Below the pieces are notes generated by a model, which did no database searches, was not told the DNA's origin, and was given only the letters and a program-made list of their open reading frames with translations. Source: Bacteroidetes bacterium SCGC AAA795-G10 (GTDB taxonomy: Bacteria; Bacteroidota; Bacteroidia; Flavobacteriales; Flavobacteriaceae). Taken from it: DNA of 64,000 nucleotides. The DNA lies in NCBI GenBank assembly GCA_003130815.1, contig QFDA01000005.1, positions 35,342 through 99,341 on the forward strand. The letters are read 5' to 3'. Positions 25,531 to 35,718 of this stretch are shown one piece after another; the first letter of the stretch is position 1, and each line of letters begins with the position of its first letter. The translations under genes and the position numbers were made by a program.

Positions 25531-26202
25531 TTAAATAATTGGAACGCCGTTAAGATCAGTTGTTAAAATGTTTGTCATATGATCAAAAAATGGTCTTATA
25601 GCTTTAAAATTATTAATTACTTGATTAAGAAAATCAGACGAAAGTACACTTTTATCATTAAATTTTTTAAAAAAAATATATTGTTTATGTCTAATCAGAT
25701 CAATATCAGGATGTTTTTTATTAAAATTTTTTGGTGCTGTTTTAACCTTTTCACCCTGTAATTCACCCCAAATTAAATTGAATTTTTTTTCGTTAATTAT
25801 ATTTCTAAGTCCTTGAGCATCAAACTCTAATTCTTTTCTAATACGAAACAAATCCTTAGGATTTGGACCCCAGAAACCACCTGCTATAAATGAATTTTCG
25901 GGTTTTATATGCATATAATAACCTCCTCTTAATTTTGGTTTTTTTCGATGAAATGATACACCGACATGTGTTTTATATGGGGTTTTATCTTTCGAGAATC
26001 TGACATCCCTGTAGATCCTGAACATTTTAACTCTTTCAATATCGTCTTCTATATCCAAACCATTCTTCACCTCTTCATTAAACACTTTAAGCTCAGATTC
26101 TAAAGCTTTGTATCTTGACTTTTGCTTTTCAAACCACTCACGATTATTATTTTTTTCTAAGTCTTTATAAAAAACTAATATATCCGGATTAATTTTTATC
26201 AT
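25531..26202 (-). CDS. DUF2461 family protein
   Basis: 223-residue protein matching DUF2461: NNREWFEKQKSRYKALESE at the start, RIYRDVRFSKDKTPYKTH in the middle and GGYYMHIKPENSFIAGG next. The family is widespread and uncharacterised; no catalytic residues are known. It lies 21 bases after the kinase-like gene and 19 bases before the M61 peptidase gene on the same strand. Confidence 0.88.
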   Translation of the reverse strand: MIKINPDILVFYKDLEKNNNREWFEKQKSRYKALESELKVFNEEVKNGLDIEDDIERVKMFRIYRDVRFSKDKTPYKTHVGVSFHRKKPKLRGGYYMHIKPENSFIAGGFWGPNPKDLFRIRKELEFDAQGLRNIINEKKFNLIWGELQGEKVKTAPKNFNKKHPDIDLIRHKQYIFFKKFNDKSVLSSDFLNQVINNFKAIRPFFDHMTNILTTDLNGVPII

Positions 26203-26223
26203 ATGTATCTTATTTAAATATTT

Positions 26224-27186
26224 TCAATTAATAATTAATTCTTTTGATAATTTGAGAAGATTACTCTTTTCACTAATGCTTCTTTTAATAGGTAACTGAG
26301 CATAACCAATTAATCGTCTTATAATCTCAATAGCGCAGTAGATGGCTACTTCATTGTTATCAATTTTATCTGGATAATTATCACAAATTTTCTTTAAATA
26401 TGATATTTGACCGGTTGCCAAAATTAAATGACCACTCATTACCCCTAAATCGAATTCTTTTGATCCTAAAAAAGTAAATTCAGGATCAATAATATAGATA
26501 TTATCATTTCTTTCCATCCAACTTCCGGGGTAATAGTCCCCATGTAGAAGTGTATTCCCAGTATCTAAGTAATTTTTCCCTGCATTATTTACTCTACTAA
26601 TAATATCCGTATTTTCTTTAAATGGTATTGCTAATTCTTCTAATCCTTCTTGAATATTATTTAATTGTAAGCCATTATCTTTTAAAAATGGGAGAACAAA
26701 AATGTGATCATGATTAAGTTTTCGAAGAGTTAGATTTGTTGGATAATTTTTGTGTCCGTTTGTTATATGAATATTGTGGAGAATAAGGGTAAGCTTATTT
26801 ACTTTATCGTTATCAATTTTCCTACTATTATAGATATAATTTAGATCACGACATTTTGTTAAATCTTCCAAAAACAATACATAGTCTTCACTAATAAATC
26901 CTAAAACTTTTGGTAAAAAATTCTTTTTAACTAGATTATAAAAGCAGTGTTCAGCAAAAATTCTTTCTAATGGAGCTTTAATATGAGCGAATTTTTTTAC
27001 ATGGGATCTAGATTGTTTCAAAATAAATGATTTAAAATTTGTCTTTATCCGTAAGACTACATTCATATTCCCCTCACCTGCACTCTCAACTTTCTTTATT
27101 ATTTCATTCTCTCTGAGTATTGAGGTGTTTTTTTTTATGTAATTAGTTATTATGTTAATTGATGTTGATTCATCAAAAAAATTCAT
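26224..27186 (-). CDS. Small-molecule kinase, APH/methylthioribose kinase-like
   Basis: 320-residue protein kinase-like phosphotransferase. The nucleotide region has GEGNMNVVLRI and FILKQS; the catalytic loop is LLHGDYYPGSWM and the metal motif is IDPEFTFLGSKEFDLG. HGD...GS and DPEF..G..EFD are characteristic of methylthioribose kinase (MtnK) more than of other APH families. It begins one base after a nucleoside hydrolase gene, which suggests phosphorylation of a released sugar or nucleoside product. MtnK proteins are usually longer, near 400 residues, so the substrate remains open. Confidence 0.72.
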   Translation of the reverse strand: MNFFDESTSINIITNYIKKNTSILRENEIIKKVESAGEGNMNVVLRIKTNFKSFILKQSRSHVKKFAHIKAPLERIFAEHCFYNLVKKNFLPKVLGFISEDYVLFLEDLTKCRDLNYIYNSRKIDNDKVNKLTLILHNIHITNGHKNYPTNLTLRKLNHDHIFVLPFLKDNGLQLNNIQEGLEELAIPFKENTDIISRVNNAGKNYLDTGNTLLHGDYYPGSWMERNDNIYIIDPEFTFLGSKEFDLGVMSGHLILATGQISYLKKICDNYPDKIDNNEVAIYCAIEIIRRLIGYAQLPIKRSISEKSNLLKLSKELIIN

Positions 27187-27187
27187 A

Positions 27188-28117
27188 TTAATTATCCATT
27201 AGTTTGTTGTAATGTCTCCAGAAATCAATTTTCATATTAGTAGCATCAATATAAGTGTAAATCTTGATATTACGCTCTAGATTTTGAAGTGGTGTTTTGA
27301 AAGTATTAATTTTTGAAAACTCAGGGTTAGCTATAGCTTCAATTAATGCTAAATCCCACATTATCCATTTTTTTTGTTCAGGATCTTCGGATGTCCACCA
27401 TCTTTTATAATTATTCCAACGATTTTTAATAAAATTCCCTAATTTATTATTTCCTAGATTTTTAAAGGTTTCATTTTTATTAAAAATTAGATTTTTCGAT
27501 ACACTAGCACTCATCACATTAAAATCTAAACCCTCTTTATCTAGCAGAAAATTTGTAGCAATAGAATCATTTCTTGTATTAAATTCATTTTTATCATATT
27601 CATTAGTTAGTGGATTATGCCAAAAACCTACATATGAAATTTTAAGTTTACTGACTATTTTAGGCTCATGCACAATAGCAGAGGCTGTGTTTGTACAAGA
27701 CCCTAATATAACTATATGGAGTTTTTTACCAGCTGGAATTAATTTAGCCTGGTTGATTATAAATTTAGTTGCCTCAGAGGGCTTTGATCTTTTTGTTTTT
27801 GACATTGGCTCTGGACTTCCAGCCTTAAGAACTAAATCATTTTTTTTTAATAATCTTTTGAGCAACTTATTCATTTTATAACTTTCTAATGCTGTATTTT
27901 TCGATGCATAAGGGGAGCTGTGGAATTGAGATGCTGTTACTCCTAATATTTTAAATTTGGGTTCATTTATTGACCTGATAATAGCAAATAAATCATCAAT
28001 TTCATTTGCACTATCTGTGTCTATAATCATATAAGTTTCATTATTTATATTTTGAGAATATGTGTTTGAAACCGTAAGGCCTAAAATTATTACACAAAAA
28101 ATCTTCTTAAAAAACAA
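27188..28117 (-). CDS. Exported nucleoside hydrolase-like protein
   Basis: 309 residues with a signal peptide (to about NTYSQ, residue 22). The calcium-binding motif of the inosine/uridine-preferring nucleoside hydrolases is present as DTDSANEIDDLFAI, and LHIVILGSCTNTASAI, the second core block, follows. The third Asp ligand is probably in WDLALIEAI. Expected reaction: hydrolysis of the N-glycosidic bond of nucleosides in the periplasm. It begins six bases after the hisIE stop and ends one base before the kinase-like gene. Confidence 0.85.
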   Translation of the reverse strand: MFFKKIFCVIILGLTVSNTYSQNINNETYMIIDTDSANEIDDLFAIIRSINEPKFKILGVTASQFHSSPYASKNTALESYKMNKLLKRLLKKNDLVLKAGSPEPMSKTKRSKPSEATKFIINQAKLIPAGKKLHIVILGSCTNTASAIVHEPKIVSKLKISYVGFWHNPLTNEYDKNEFNTRNDSIATNFLLDKEGLDFNVMSASVSKNLIFNKNETFKNLGNNKLGNFIKNRWNNYKRWWTSEDPEQKKWIMWDLALIEAIANPEFSKINTFKTPLQNLERNIKIYTYIDATNMKIDFWRHYNKLMDN

Positions 28118-28123
28118 TATAAC

Positions 28124-28720
28124 TTATCGTTTTCGAGTTAATAAAACTTTTTCAACATCACTAAGTCTAAAGCCCTTTGCTTGCAATAAAATTAGATAGT
28201 GAAATAATAAATCTGCACTTTCATTTAAAAAAAGTTGTTTATTTTCATCTTTAGCTTCTATAATTGTTTCTGTGGCTTCCTCCCCTACTTTTTGAGCAAT
28301 TTTATTTATCCCTTCTCGAAATAATGAAGCAACGTAACTGTTCTTTTTATCATCTTTTTTTCTTTCAGCAATTATTTCTTCTAATTGAGATAGATAACCA
28401 AACTTGCTTAAGTTTTTCTCTCCCCAACAACTATCGGTGCCCAAATGACAAGTTGGCCCTTCTGGTTTTACATAAATTAAAATAGTATCGTTATCACAGT
28501 CCACTTTCATATTTACTAAGCGAAGAAAGTTTCCACTTTCCTCACCTTTAGTCCATAAGCATTTTTTTGTTCTGCTATAAAATGTAACATTACCTGTTTT
28601 CTTAGTTTTTCTGATAGCTTCATCATTCATATATCCGAGCATCAAAACAGTCTTTGAAATACTATCTTGAATAATTACTGGTATCAGACCATCTTTATTT
28701 TTTGAAAAATTTAGTTCCAT
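28124..28720 (-). CDS. hisIE: Phosphoribosyl-AMP cyclohydrolase / phosphoribosyl-ATP pyrophosphatase
   Basis: Bifunctional enzyme for steps 2 and 3 of histidine synthesis. Start ATG 28720 (MELNFSKNKDGL) lies four bases after the hisF stop; an in-frame ATG at 28741 would overlap hisF. HisI domain (1-110): SRTKKCLWTKGEESGN and zinc-binding DCDNDTIL...CHLGTDSCW. HisE domain (about 112-198): KVGEEATETIIEAKD with ESADLLFHYLILL. Length 198 residues is normal. Last enzyme gene of the his operon. Confidence 0.96.
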   Translation of the reverse strand: MELNFSKNKDGLIPVIIQDSISKTVLMLGYMNDEAIRKTKKTGNVTFYSRTKKCLWTKGEESGNFLRLVNMKVDCDNDTILIYVKPEGPTCHLGTDSCWGEKNLSKFGYLSQLEEIIAERKKDDKKNSYVASLFREGINKIAQKVGEEATETIIEAKDENKQLFLNESADLLFHYLILLQAKGFRLSDVEKVLLTRKR

Positions 28721-28724
28721 AAAT

Positions 28725-29480
28725 TCAAATTCTAACAGCAATATGCTGTGTTTTGAGTTGTTTTTTTAAGTTAAATAAGTCAATTTCATCATAGTGGAAT
28801 ATACTAGCAGCCAAAGCAGCGTCTGCATTACCTATTTTAAATACTTCTGTAAAATGTTCTATTGTCCCAGCACCTCCTGATGCAATTATAGGTATATTAA
28901 CAGTTTCAGAGAGTTTAGCTAAGGCCTTATTAGCAAAACCATTTTTAGTACCATCATGATCCATAGATGTAAATAAAATTTCTCCAGCCCCCCTATTTTC
29001 TACTTCTCTTGCCCATTCAAAAAGATCAATTTTAGTGGCTTCTTTTCCTCCAACAAGGTGGATTTTCCAATCATTATTAATTTGTTTTGCATCTATGGCA
29101 ACCACCAAACATTGATTTCCAAATCGTGTTGCAACTTCATTAATTAAGTTGGGTCGTTTAACTGCTGCAGAATTTATAGAAACCTTATCCGCACCATTTT
29201 TCAATAGTACAGAAACATCTTCAATTGAACTTATACCTCCGCCAACAGTGAAAGGAATATCAATTGCTGCTGCAATTCTTAGAACAAGCTCAGCTAGTGT
29301 CTTACGCTTTTGCTCTGTTGCTGAGATATCTAAAAAAACTAATTCATCGGCATTTTGATAAGCATATTTTGTTGCAAGTTCAACTGGATCTCCAGCATCT
29401 CTAAGATTAATAAAATTAACACCTTTAACAGTTCTACCGTCTTTAATATCTAAACATGGAATTATTCGCTTTGTTAACAT
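28725..29480 (-). CDS. hisF: Imidazole glycerol phosphate synthase, cyclase subunit
   Basis: TIM-barrel subunit that, with HisH, forms imidazole glycerol phosphate and AICAR. 251 residues with the catalytic Asp in [13 protein letters not shown] (Asp11), VGGGISS, and [12 protein letters not shown] near the end. Its ATG overlaps the stop of the preceding DinB-like gene by one base (TAATG). The typical partner order hisA-hisF is broken by that gene. Confidence 0.97.
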   Translation of the reverse strand: MLTKRIIPCLDIKDGRTVKGVNFINLRDAGDPVELATKYAYQNADELVFLDISATEQKRKTLAELVLRIAAAIDIPFTVGGGISSIEDVSVLLKNGADKVSINSAAVKRPNLINEVATRFGNQCLVVAIDAKQINNDWKIHLVGGKEATKIDLFEWAREVENRGAGEILFTSMDHDGTKNGFANKALAKLSETVNIPIIASGGAGTIEHFTEVFKIGNADAALAASIFHYDEIDLFNLKKQLKTQHIAVRI

Positions 29481-29986
29481 TATTTTTCATTTAAATTTCT
29501 ATCATCGTAAAACCCTAAATCAGATTTGGTCAATTGTTTTACCCAAAAGGCAATTTGACCCACATGATATGAAAAATGTTCTACTGCATGTAAAACAACT
29601 CCAATTCCTGATAATTCAAAACCCTGAACTTTGCGATATTTAATAAATTGATATTTAGTGGCATTATTGATTACTAATTTAGATTCTGTTATTGTTTTAT
29701 CTAACTTTTCTAATAATTCAATTTTATTGAATCCTCGATCAGTTGAAAATTCTAAATCACGTTCTCTTTTATCAATATTTTCTCCAAGTGAAGAAATTAT
29801 GTATTGAGTCATATTACCAGAACAATGTAATAATTGATTACCCAAAGCCATTCCATTATCGACTGGCACCTTCCATAAATCATTCTCTGCTACTTTTGCT
29901 AGTGCAATGTGAATCATACGCTGACCTTCATTTAAACGATAACAGCAGTTTTTTTTAAACTCCACAAGAAATGGTTCTTCCATCAT
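29480..29986 (-). CDS. DinB-like protein (DUF1572 type) within the his operon
   Basis: 168 residues, DinB superfamily: [20 protein letters not shown] first helix, [19 protein letters not shown], and [18 protein letters not shown] near the end, with His in LLHCSGN, EHFSYH fitting the usual metal triad. No histidine-pathway role is known to me. It overlaps hisA and hisF by one base on each side (TAATG both times), so it is fully embedded in the operon and translationally coupled. Confidence 0.78.
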   Translation of the reverse strand: MMEEPFLVEFKKNCCYRLNEGQRMIHIALAKVAENDLWKVPVDNGMALGNQLLHCSGNMTQYIISSLGENIDKRERDLEFSTDRGFNKIELLEKLDKTITESKLVINNATKYQFIKYRKVQGFELSGIGVVLHAVEHFSYHVGQIAFWVKQLTKSDLGFYDDRNLNEK

Positions 29987-30708
29987 TAATTGTTTAAATT
30001 ATATTTTTCAAGTTCTTTTAATGAAATACTTTTTTCATAAATGGCTTTTCCTATAATTGCGCCCTCACATCCTATTTCACTGAGTTGAGTGATGTCATCA
30101 ATTTTTGAAATACCTCCAGATGCAATAAGATCTATACTATTTTGTTTTAAAATTTTTTTATAAAGACTAATCGAAGGGCCTTTTAACATTCCGTCCTTGC
30201 TAACATCGGTACATATAGTTGTTCTAACCCCATTATCAATGTAAAATGATAAAAATTTATTTATTGTTTGATTAGATGTTTCAAGCCAGCCATTTATTAC
30301 TATTTTTTTTCCATTTACATCTGAGCCCAATATAATTTTATCAGGCCCATATATATCTATCCATTCCAAAAATAAAGATGAATTCCTTACAGCTACACTA
30401 CCTCCTGTAATTTTATTTGCTCCACATTCAAAGGCAATAGCAAGATCTTTATTTGATTTTAGACCCCCACCAAAATCTATATTTAGATTTGTTTTTGTTG
30501 CTATTACTTCTAAAACTTTATGATTTACAATATGGTTTGATTTTGCACCATCTAAATCAACTAGGTGTAAAAACTTAAATCCATGATCTTCGAAAGCTTT
30601 AGCGACTTCAATAGGATTTTCATTATAAATTTTTTTCTTACTATAATCACCATTTGTAAGGCGTACACATTTTCCATCTATTATATCTATTGCAGGTATA
30701 ACTCTCAT
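29986..30708 (-). CDS. hisA: ProFAR isomerase
   Basis: Phosphoribosylformimino-5-aminoimidazole carboxamide ribotide isomerase, a TIM barrel of 240 residues. Catalytic Asp8 in [15 protein letters not shown], the phosphate-binding GGGLKS and the C-terminal [12 protein letters not shown] motif are present; Asp in [10 protein letters not shown] is the second catalytic acid. Overlaps hisH by four bases (ATGA) and the DinB-like gene by one. Confidence 0.97.
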   Translation of the reverse strand: MRVIPAIDIIDGKCVRLTNGDYSKKKIYNENPIEVAKAFEDHGFKFLHLVDLDGAKSNHIVNHKVLEVIATKTNLNIDFGGGLKSNKDLAIAFECGANKITGGSVAVRNSSLFLEWIDIYGPDKIILGSDVNGKKIVINGWLETSNQTINKFLSFYIDNGVRTTICTDVSKDGMLKGPSISLYKKILKQNSIDLIASGGISKIDDITQLSEIGCEGAIIGKAIYEKSISLKELEKYNLNN

Positions 30709-31283
30709 AATTCTAAAAAATTCTTTAATAGTTGAGAGCCTGCAGAACTACTCTTTTCAGGATGAAATTGAACACCAAAAAAGTTTTCTTTCTGAACAGC
30801 AACACTATAGGTTAAACCATATTCACTTTGACCTATTGTTTCATTAATTGTGGGAACAAAGTATGAATGCACTAAGTACATATAATCACCCTCATTAATC
30901 TTATTAAAAAGCCTTGTCCTAAGTTTTTTAACTTTATTCCAACCCATCTGTGGTACTTTTAATTTATCAGAAAATTTGATGACATTACATTTTATAATTC
31001 CTAGCCCATCAACATCTCCTTCTTCAGTATTATCACATAATAATTGCATGCCAAGACAAATTCCTAAAACGGGTTGTTTTAAATTTGGAATTAATTTATC
31101 TAAACCAACTTCTTTTAACTTATCCATTGCAGTAGATGCAGCTCCTTGACCAGGGAAAATTACTTTTTCTGATTTTTTTATGAGTCCATAATCGTTTGTT
31201 AAGATACTTTTTACTCCTAATCGTTCAAGAGCAAATTGTAAGCTTTTTACATTTCCAACATTATAGTCTATTATAGCAATCAT
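30705..31283 (-). CDS. hisH: Imidazole glycerol phosphate synthase, glutaminase subunit
   Basis: Class I glutamine amidotransferase of 192 residues that supplies ammonia to HisF. The nucleophilic Cys lies in [11 protein letters not shown] and the His-Glu pair in [10 protein letters not shown]; the N-terminus [12 protein letters not shown] is typical for HisH. Overlaps hisB by one base (TAATG). Confidence 0.97.
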   Translation of the reverse strand: MIAIIDYNVGNVKSLQFALERLGVKSILTNDYGLIKKSEKVIFPGQGAASTAMDKLKEVGLDKLIPNLKQPVLGICLGMQLLCDNTEEGDVDGLGIIKCNVIKFSDKLKVPQMGWNKVKKLRTRLFNKINEGDYMYLVHSYFVPTINETIGQSEYGLTYSVAVQKENFFGVQFHPEKSSSAGSQLLKNFLEL

Positions 31284-32410
31284 TATAAATTCCCTTTAGT
31301 AGAAGGTAATATCATTTTTTCAGGGTCACGTTTTATAGCTTGTTTAATGGTTCTTGCAAAGGCTTTAAAGATGGCCTCTATTTTATGGTGTTCATTTTTA
31401 CCCTCTGCTTTGATATTTAGATTGGCCTTAGCTCCATCACAAAAAGACTTAAAAAAATGCATAAACATTTCAGTAGGCATTTTACCAATCATTTCACGTT
31501 TAAATTCAGCTTCCCAAACAAGCCAGCTACGACCACCGAAATCTATACTTACCTGTGCAAGACAGTCATCCATTGGCAAGCAAAAGCCATAACGTTCAAT
31601 ACCAATTTTTTCTCCTAAAGCGTCATGAAAAGCCTCCCCTAGAGTTATTCCAGCATCTTCAATTGTGTGATGTTCATCAACATCTAAATCACCATTAATT
31701 TTAACATCTAAATCTATACCGCCATGGCGGGCTAGTTGATCTAGCATGTGATCAAAAAAACTAATTCCTGTATCAATTGTGCTTTTGCCTTTTCCATCAA
31801 GATTAAGGTTTATAACAATATCAGTTTCGTTTGTTTTCCTTATCTTTTTTACCACCCTGTCTTTTAACTTTAAATGTGAATAAATCTCAGACCAAGAATT
31901 AGTTTTTAGAGATATAACATCGTCAAAATCATTTTTTGTTTCCTCTTTAAGTTTTATGTTATCTATGTTTATTAATATACCTTTTGAATTCAAATTTTTG
32001 GCTAATTCCATGTCTGATATTCGGTCACCAATAACAAAAGATTCAGATAAATTATACTCGCTGTTATCTAAATAATTGGTTAACATACCGGTTCTAGGTT
32101 TTCTAGTTGAAGCATTGTCGTTTGGAAAGCTTCTATCAATTAAAATTTCAGAGAATGTAACCCCCTCATTTTTAAAACTATTTAAAAGTTTATTATGAGC
32201 TGGCCAAAAAAATTCCTCCGGAAAACTTTTCGTGCCTAATCCATCTTGATTAGTCACCATAACTAACTCATAATCTAATTCTTTTGAGATTTTTCTTAGA
32301 TAAGTAAAAACCTCAGGATAAAATTCAAGTTTTTCTAACGAATCTATTTGTTCATCATCAGGTTCAAGTACAAGAGTTCCATCACGGTCGATAAATAAAA
32401 TCTTTTTCAT
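31283..32410 (-). CDS. hisB: Histidinol-phosphatase / imidazoleglycerol-phosphate dehydratase
   Basis: Bifunctional HisB, 375 residues. N-terminal HAD phosphatase (about 1-165): [10 protein letters not shown] (Asp8, Asp10) and [13 protein letters not shown]-terminal dehydratase (about 185-375): [28 protein letters not shown] and [17 protein letters not shown], with the manganese-binding histidines. The fused form is usual in Bacteroidota and Enterobacteria. Overlaps hisC by four bases (ATGA). Confidence 0.97.
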   Translation of the reverse strand: MKKILFIDRDGTLVLEPDDEQIDSLEKLEFYPEVFTYLRKISKELDYELVMVTNQDGLGTKSFPEEFFWPAHNKLLNSFKNEGVTFSEILIDRSFPNDNASTRKPRTGMLTNYLDNSEYNLSESFVIGDRISDMELAKNLNSKGILINIDNIKLKEETKNDFDDVISLKTNSWSEIYSHLKLKDRVVKKIRKTNETDIVINLNLDGKGKSTIDTGISFFDHMLDQLARHGGIDLDVKINGDLDVDEHHTIEDAGITLGEAFHDALGEKIGIERYGFCLPMDDCLAQVSIDFGGRSWLVWEAEFKREMIGKMPTEMFMHFFKSFCDGAKANLNIKAEGKNEHHKIEAIFKAFARTIKQAIKRDPEKMILPSTKGNL

Positions 32411-33456
32411 TTTCTATCAATATTATTCAAAACATCAATTAACCTCGTATTTTCCTCACTCAGACCAACTGTGATTCTTAACGTATTTTCACAATTCAAA
32501 TTTTTGGATGAATTTCTAACAACAATACCATTATCAATGAGTTGCTGGTATCTTAAATTACTATCGTCTACTTTGATAAGTAGAAAATTCGCATCTGATT
32601 TATATACAGTAATAATAAAACTAATTTTTCTTAGAGCTTTTTCTATTCTTTTTCTTTCTTTAAGTATAATTTTCGCTTGTTTTTTAATCAAATTTTGTTC
32701 CTCTAATCTTAATAGGGCAGCAGACTGTGTAAGTGAATTTAAATTATAAGGTGCTTTAATTTTATTCATATAGGCGATAAGTTCGGAATTTGCAAAGGTC
32801 ATTCCTAATCTTGCACCTGCCATACCTTGCCCTTTAGAAAAGGTTTGACAAACAATTAGATTTGAGTTTTTTTTAATTGAATCTATAAAAGATGGAGAAT
32901 TTGAAAACTCAACATAGGCTTCATCAATAACTACAAGTCCACTAAAATTTTTAATAATTTTTATTATTGATTTTAAATTAAAGCTATTACCTGTAGGGTT
33001 ATTAGGTGTCGGGATAAAGATAATTTTTGAATTTTTATTAGATTTTTCTAAAACTAATTGAGCATCAATTTGAAATGAGCTGTCTAAGGGTACTTCTTTA
33101 ACTTTAATACCGTGGACATGAGCTGAAACTTTATACATTCCAAAAGTTGGAGGAAGAGTTATTATATTGTCTATTCCAGGTTCACAAAAAGCCATTATTA
33201 ATTGTGATATTGATTCGTCACTTCCGTTGCTGAGATAAATTTGATTTTCATTTATATTTTTCCAATTTGCAATACGATTTTTCAATTTTGTTTGCATAGG
33301 ATCTGGGTATCTATTTGAAGTTGATGTAAAAGGATTTTCATTTGCGTCCAAAAGAATCATTTTAACACCCTGATTTGCATATTCTTCTCTAGCAGATCGA
33401 TAAGGTATCAGATCAATTAGATTTTTTCGAAAAAACCTATCAATTTTATTTTTCAT
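32407..33456 (-). CDS. hisC: Histidinol-phosphate aminotransferase
   Basis: PLP-dependent class I/II aminotransferase of 349 residues. The PLP lysine sits in [35 protein letters not shown] and VIDEAYVEF are the expected cofactor-binding blocks. Start ATG 33456 overlaps the end of hisD by 11 bases. Confidence 0.96.
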   Translation of the reverse strand: MKNKIDRFFRKNLIDLIPYRSAREEYANQGVKMILLDANENPFTSTSNRYPDPMQTKLKNRIANWKNINENQIYLSNGSDESISQLIMAFCEPGIDNIITLPPTFGMYKVSAHVHGIKVKEVPLDSSFQIDAQLVLEKSNKNSKIIFIPTPNNPTGNSFNLKSIIKIIKNFSGLVVIDEAYVEFSNSPSFIDSIKKNSNLIVCQTFSKGQGMAGARLGMTFANSELIAYMNKIKAPYNLNSLTQSAALLRLEEQNLIKKQAKIILKERKRIEKALRKISFIITVYKSDANFLLIKVDDSNLRYQQLIDNGIVVRNSSKNLNCENTLRITVGLSEENTRLIDVLNNIDRK

Positions 33457-34738
33457 TTTCTAATTTTTTTAATCTAACACTAACAGCATTTTTATGTGCC
33501 TGTAAGCCTTCTGCATTTGCCATTAGTTCAATTGTTTCGCCCAAAAGTTGGATTCCTTTTTTACTTATTTTTTGAAATGTTACAGATTTGGTGAAGCTAT
33601 CCAAATTTACTCCACTGTATTGTTTTGAATAACCATTTGTAGGCAATGTATGGTTAGTTCCTGATGCATAATCACCAGCACTTTCAGGTGTATAATTACC
33701 AATAAAAACAGATCCTGCATTTTTTATATTTTTTATATAGTAATCCTCATTCTTAACACATATAATGTAGTGTTCAGGACTATATTCATTAATAAAATCA
33801 ACAGCGCTTTTATCATTATCGAATACTATTGCCTTAGAATTTAAAAGAGCTTTTTTCACTATATCATTTCGCTGTAATTCATCTATTTGATGACTAATTG
33901 ATTTATTTACTTTCTCTACAAAATCTTTTTTTGTACTTACCAAAACTACCTGACTATCAGGTCCGTGTTCTGCTTGAGATAAAAGGTCCGAAGCAACAAA
34001 ATCAGGATCCGCAGTCTCATCAGCGACAACCAATAATTCACTAGGACCAGCTGGCATATCTATTGAAACACTATAGCGAGTTGCAAATTGCTTTGCAGAG
34101 GTGACATATTGATTACCTGGACCGAAAATTTTATAAACTTTAGGTATACTTTCAGTACCAAATGTCATAGCAGCAATAGCTTGAATTCCTCCAATTTTAA
34201 AAATTTTATCAATTCCACAAAGTGAAGCCGTAAAAAGAACTTCATCAGGTATTTTACCGTACGAGTTAGGTGGAGAGCATAATATGATTTCTTCACAACC
34301 AGCAATCTTTGCAGGAGTAGCTAACATTAATATCGTCGAAAATAAAGGTGCAGATCCACTAGGAATATATAACCCTATTTTTTCTATTGGTAATTTTTCC
34401 TGCCAGCAAACTACGCCCTCTTGGGTTTCAACCTTAATCCTATTTGTTTTCTGGGCTTTATGAAAAGCATGAATGTTATCCTTTGCATTTTTAATTGCTT
34501 TCCTAAGATTCTTAGGAATATTTCTAATTGCTTTTGAAATTTCACTATCATTTACAGCAAATTCTTTAAGCTCGAATTTATCAAATTGCTTTGCGTAATT
34601 TAATAAAGCTTCGTCTCCATGATTTTTAACATTTCCAAAAACTTCATTAACTAGTACCTGGTGATCATCCAAAGTAAATGTAGGTCTCTGTATGAGATTT
34701 TTCCAAGTAAGTTTTGAGGGATTATAAAATTGATTCAT
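33446..34738 (-). CDS. hisD: Histidinol dehydrogenase
   Basis: Zn- and NAD-dependent enzyme for the last two steps of histidine synthesis. I use ATG 34738 (MNQFYNPSKLTW), which overlaps the hisG stop by one base (TAATG); an upstream in-frame start would run 26 codons into hisG. 430 residues. Motifs: GLYIPSGSAPLFSTILMLA, FGPGNQYVTSAKQ, DMPAGPSELLV, QAEHGPDSQ and SPEHYI, which hold the zinc and catalytic residues. Confidence 0.97.
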   Translation of the reverse strand: MNQFYNPSKLTWKNLIQRPTFTLDDHQVLVNEVFGNVKNHGDEALLNYAKQFDKFELKEFAVNDSEISKAIRNIPKNLRKAIKNAKDNIHAFHKAQKTNRIKVETQEGVVCWQEKLPIEKIGLYIPSGSAPLFSTILMLATPAKIAGCEEIILCSPPNSYGKIPDEVLFTASLCGIDKIFKIGGIQAIAAMTFGTESIPKVYKIFGPGNQYVTSAKQFATRYSVSIDMPAGPSELLVVADETADPDFVASDLLSQAEHGPDSQVVLVSTKKDFVEKVNKSISHQIDELQRNDIVKKALLNSKAIVFDNDKSAVDFINEYSPEHYIICVKNEDYYIKNIKNAGSVFIGNYTPESAGDYASGTNHTLPTNGYSKQYSGVNLDSFTKSVTFQKISKKGIQLLGETIELMANAEGLQAHKNAVSVRLKKLENEK

Positions 34739-35589
34739 TACAAAACCATCTTTTCTATTGGACATACTAATATATCTTCTGCACCAGCGTCTTTCAATTG
34801 ATCTATAACTTCCCAAAAATCCTGATCATTTATAACTGAATGTAATGAGCTCCAACCCTCTTGAGCTAAGGGTAAAACAGTAGGACTTTTCAACACTGGA
34901 AGTATAGAGCTGATAGATTTAATTTTATTATTGGGAGCATTAAGTAAAATATATTTTGATTTTTTAGCTCTTAAAACGGCTTGAACTCTGAATTGAAGCT
35001 TATCTATGTAACTTAATTTTTCATTTTTCAAATTATTACCCTTTACAAGTACAGCTTGAGATTCATCAATTTTAATAACTTCTTTAAGGTTATTTTTAAA
35101 TAATGTACTACCGGTTGATACGATGTCGCATATTGCGTCAGCTAAACCAATATTAGGTGCTATTTCCACTGATCCATTAATGATATGTAAATCAGCCTTA
35201 ATTTTATTTTTCTTTAAAAAAGAATTTACTGTGTTTGGATAAGATGTAGCAATACGCTTACCATCCAAATCTTGAATCCCATTGAATTGCACATTATTAG
35301 GGACGGCGATAGATGTTCTACAGGACGAAAAACCAAGTTTTTCAATAACTTTTAATTTAAATTCCTTCTCTTTGAGAAGGTTTTCACCTACTATGGCAAG
35401 GTCTACCACACCATCTTTAAGATATTGAGGAATATCACTATTACGTAAAAAGAAAATTTCGATTGGAAAGTTACGTGCCGAAACCTTTAATTGATCTTCA
35501 CCATTTTCAATTGAAATTCCACAGTCTGTTAACAAATTCAGTGACCCCTTATTTAGTCTTCCTGATTTTTGTATAGCAAGTCTTATCAT
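34738..35589 (-). CDS. hisG: ATP phosphoribosyltransferase, long form
   Basis: First enzyme of histidine synthesis: ATP plus PRPP to phosphoribosyl-ATP. At 283 residues it is the long HisG with the C-terminal regulatory domain (about 205-283), so it does not need HisZ and should be inhibited by histidine. Motifs: AIQKSGRLNKGS at the start, VDLAIVGENLL and the PRPP loop DIVSTGSTLFKNNL. The ATG lies 16 bases after a terminator hairpin that forms part of an attenuator. Confidence 0.97.
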   Translation of the reverse strand: MIRLAIQKSGRLNKGSLNLLTDCGISIENGEDQLKVSARNFPIEIFFLRNSDIPQYLKDGVVDLAIVGENLLKEKEFKLKVIEKLGFSSCRTSIAVPNNVQFNGIQDLDGKRIATSYPNTVNSFLKKNKIKADLHIINGSVEIAPNIGLADAICDIVSTGSTLFKNNLKEVIKIDESQAVLVKGNNLKNEKLSYIDKLQFRVQAVLRAKKSKYILLNAPNNKIKSISSILPVLKSPTVLPLAQEGWSSLHSVINDQDFWEVIDQLKDAGAEDILVCPIEKMVL

Positions 35590-35604
35590 AATATTTAAAT
35601 TAAA

Positions 35605-35632
35605 AAACCCGTTTGATTTCTCAAACGGGTTT
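35605..35632 (-). terminator. Attenuator terminator of the his operon
   Basis: On the minus strand AAACCCGTTTGA, loop GAAA, TCAAACGGGTTT forms a perfect 12-bp stem and is followed by a run of T (GGGTTTTTTAA). It ends 16 bases before the hisG ATG, so it sits between the his promoter and the first structural gene. That placement is expected of an attenuator, not of a gene end. Confidence 0.88.
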
Positions 35633-35671
35633 AAATTATTTCATAGACAATTTATCTACATCTCGTTTGAG
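35620..35671 (-). promoter_or_regulatory. Antiterminator pairing of the his attenuator
   Basis: CTCAAACG (minus strand, 35664-35671) inside the leader peptide frame pairs perfectly over eight bases with CGTTTGAG (35620-35627), which makes up most of the 5' arm of the terminator. The two structures exclude each other. A weak alternative 5-bp pairing (ACATC at the His codons with GATGT at the leader stop) could shield the antiterminator strand. Confidence 0.75.
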
Positions 35672-35712
35672 TAGTTTTTAAATTGATGTGCATGATGTAA
35701 TAATATTTTCAT
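35656..35712 (-). CDS. hisL: Histidine operon leader peptide
   Basis: 18-codon frame from ATG 35712 to TAG 35656: MKILLHHAHQFKNYSNEM. Three of four successive codons are His (CAT CAT GCA CAT), the expected sensor for charged tRNA-His. The Tyr-Ser-Asn-Glu codons contain CTCAAACG (35664-35671), which is complementary to the 5' arm of the terminator. Ribosome stalling at the His codons would leave CTCAAACG free; a ribosome reaching the stop codon would cover it. The promoter is so close that the transcript may be nearly leaderless. Confidence 0.82.
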   Translation of the reverse strand: MKILLHHAHQFKNYSNEM

Positions 35713-35718
35713 AAAGTG

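Noticed and set aside
31283..32410. HisB fusion of phosphatase and dehydratase as unusual
   Set aside because: The bifunctional form is established in several phyla, including Bacteroidota; both active sites are intact.
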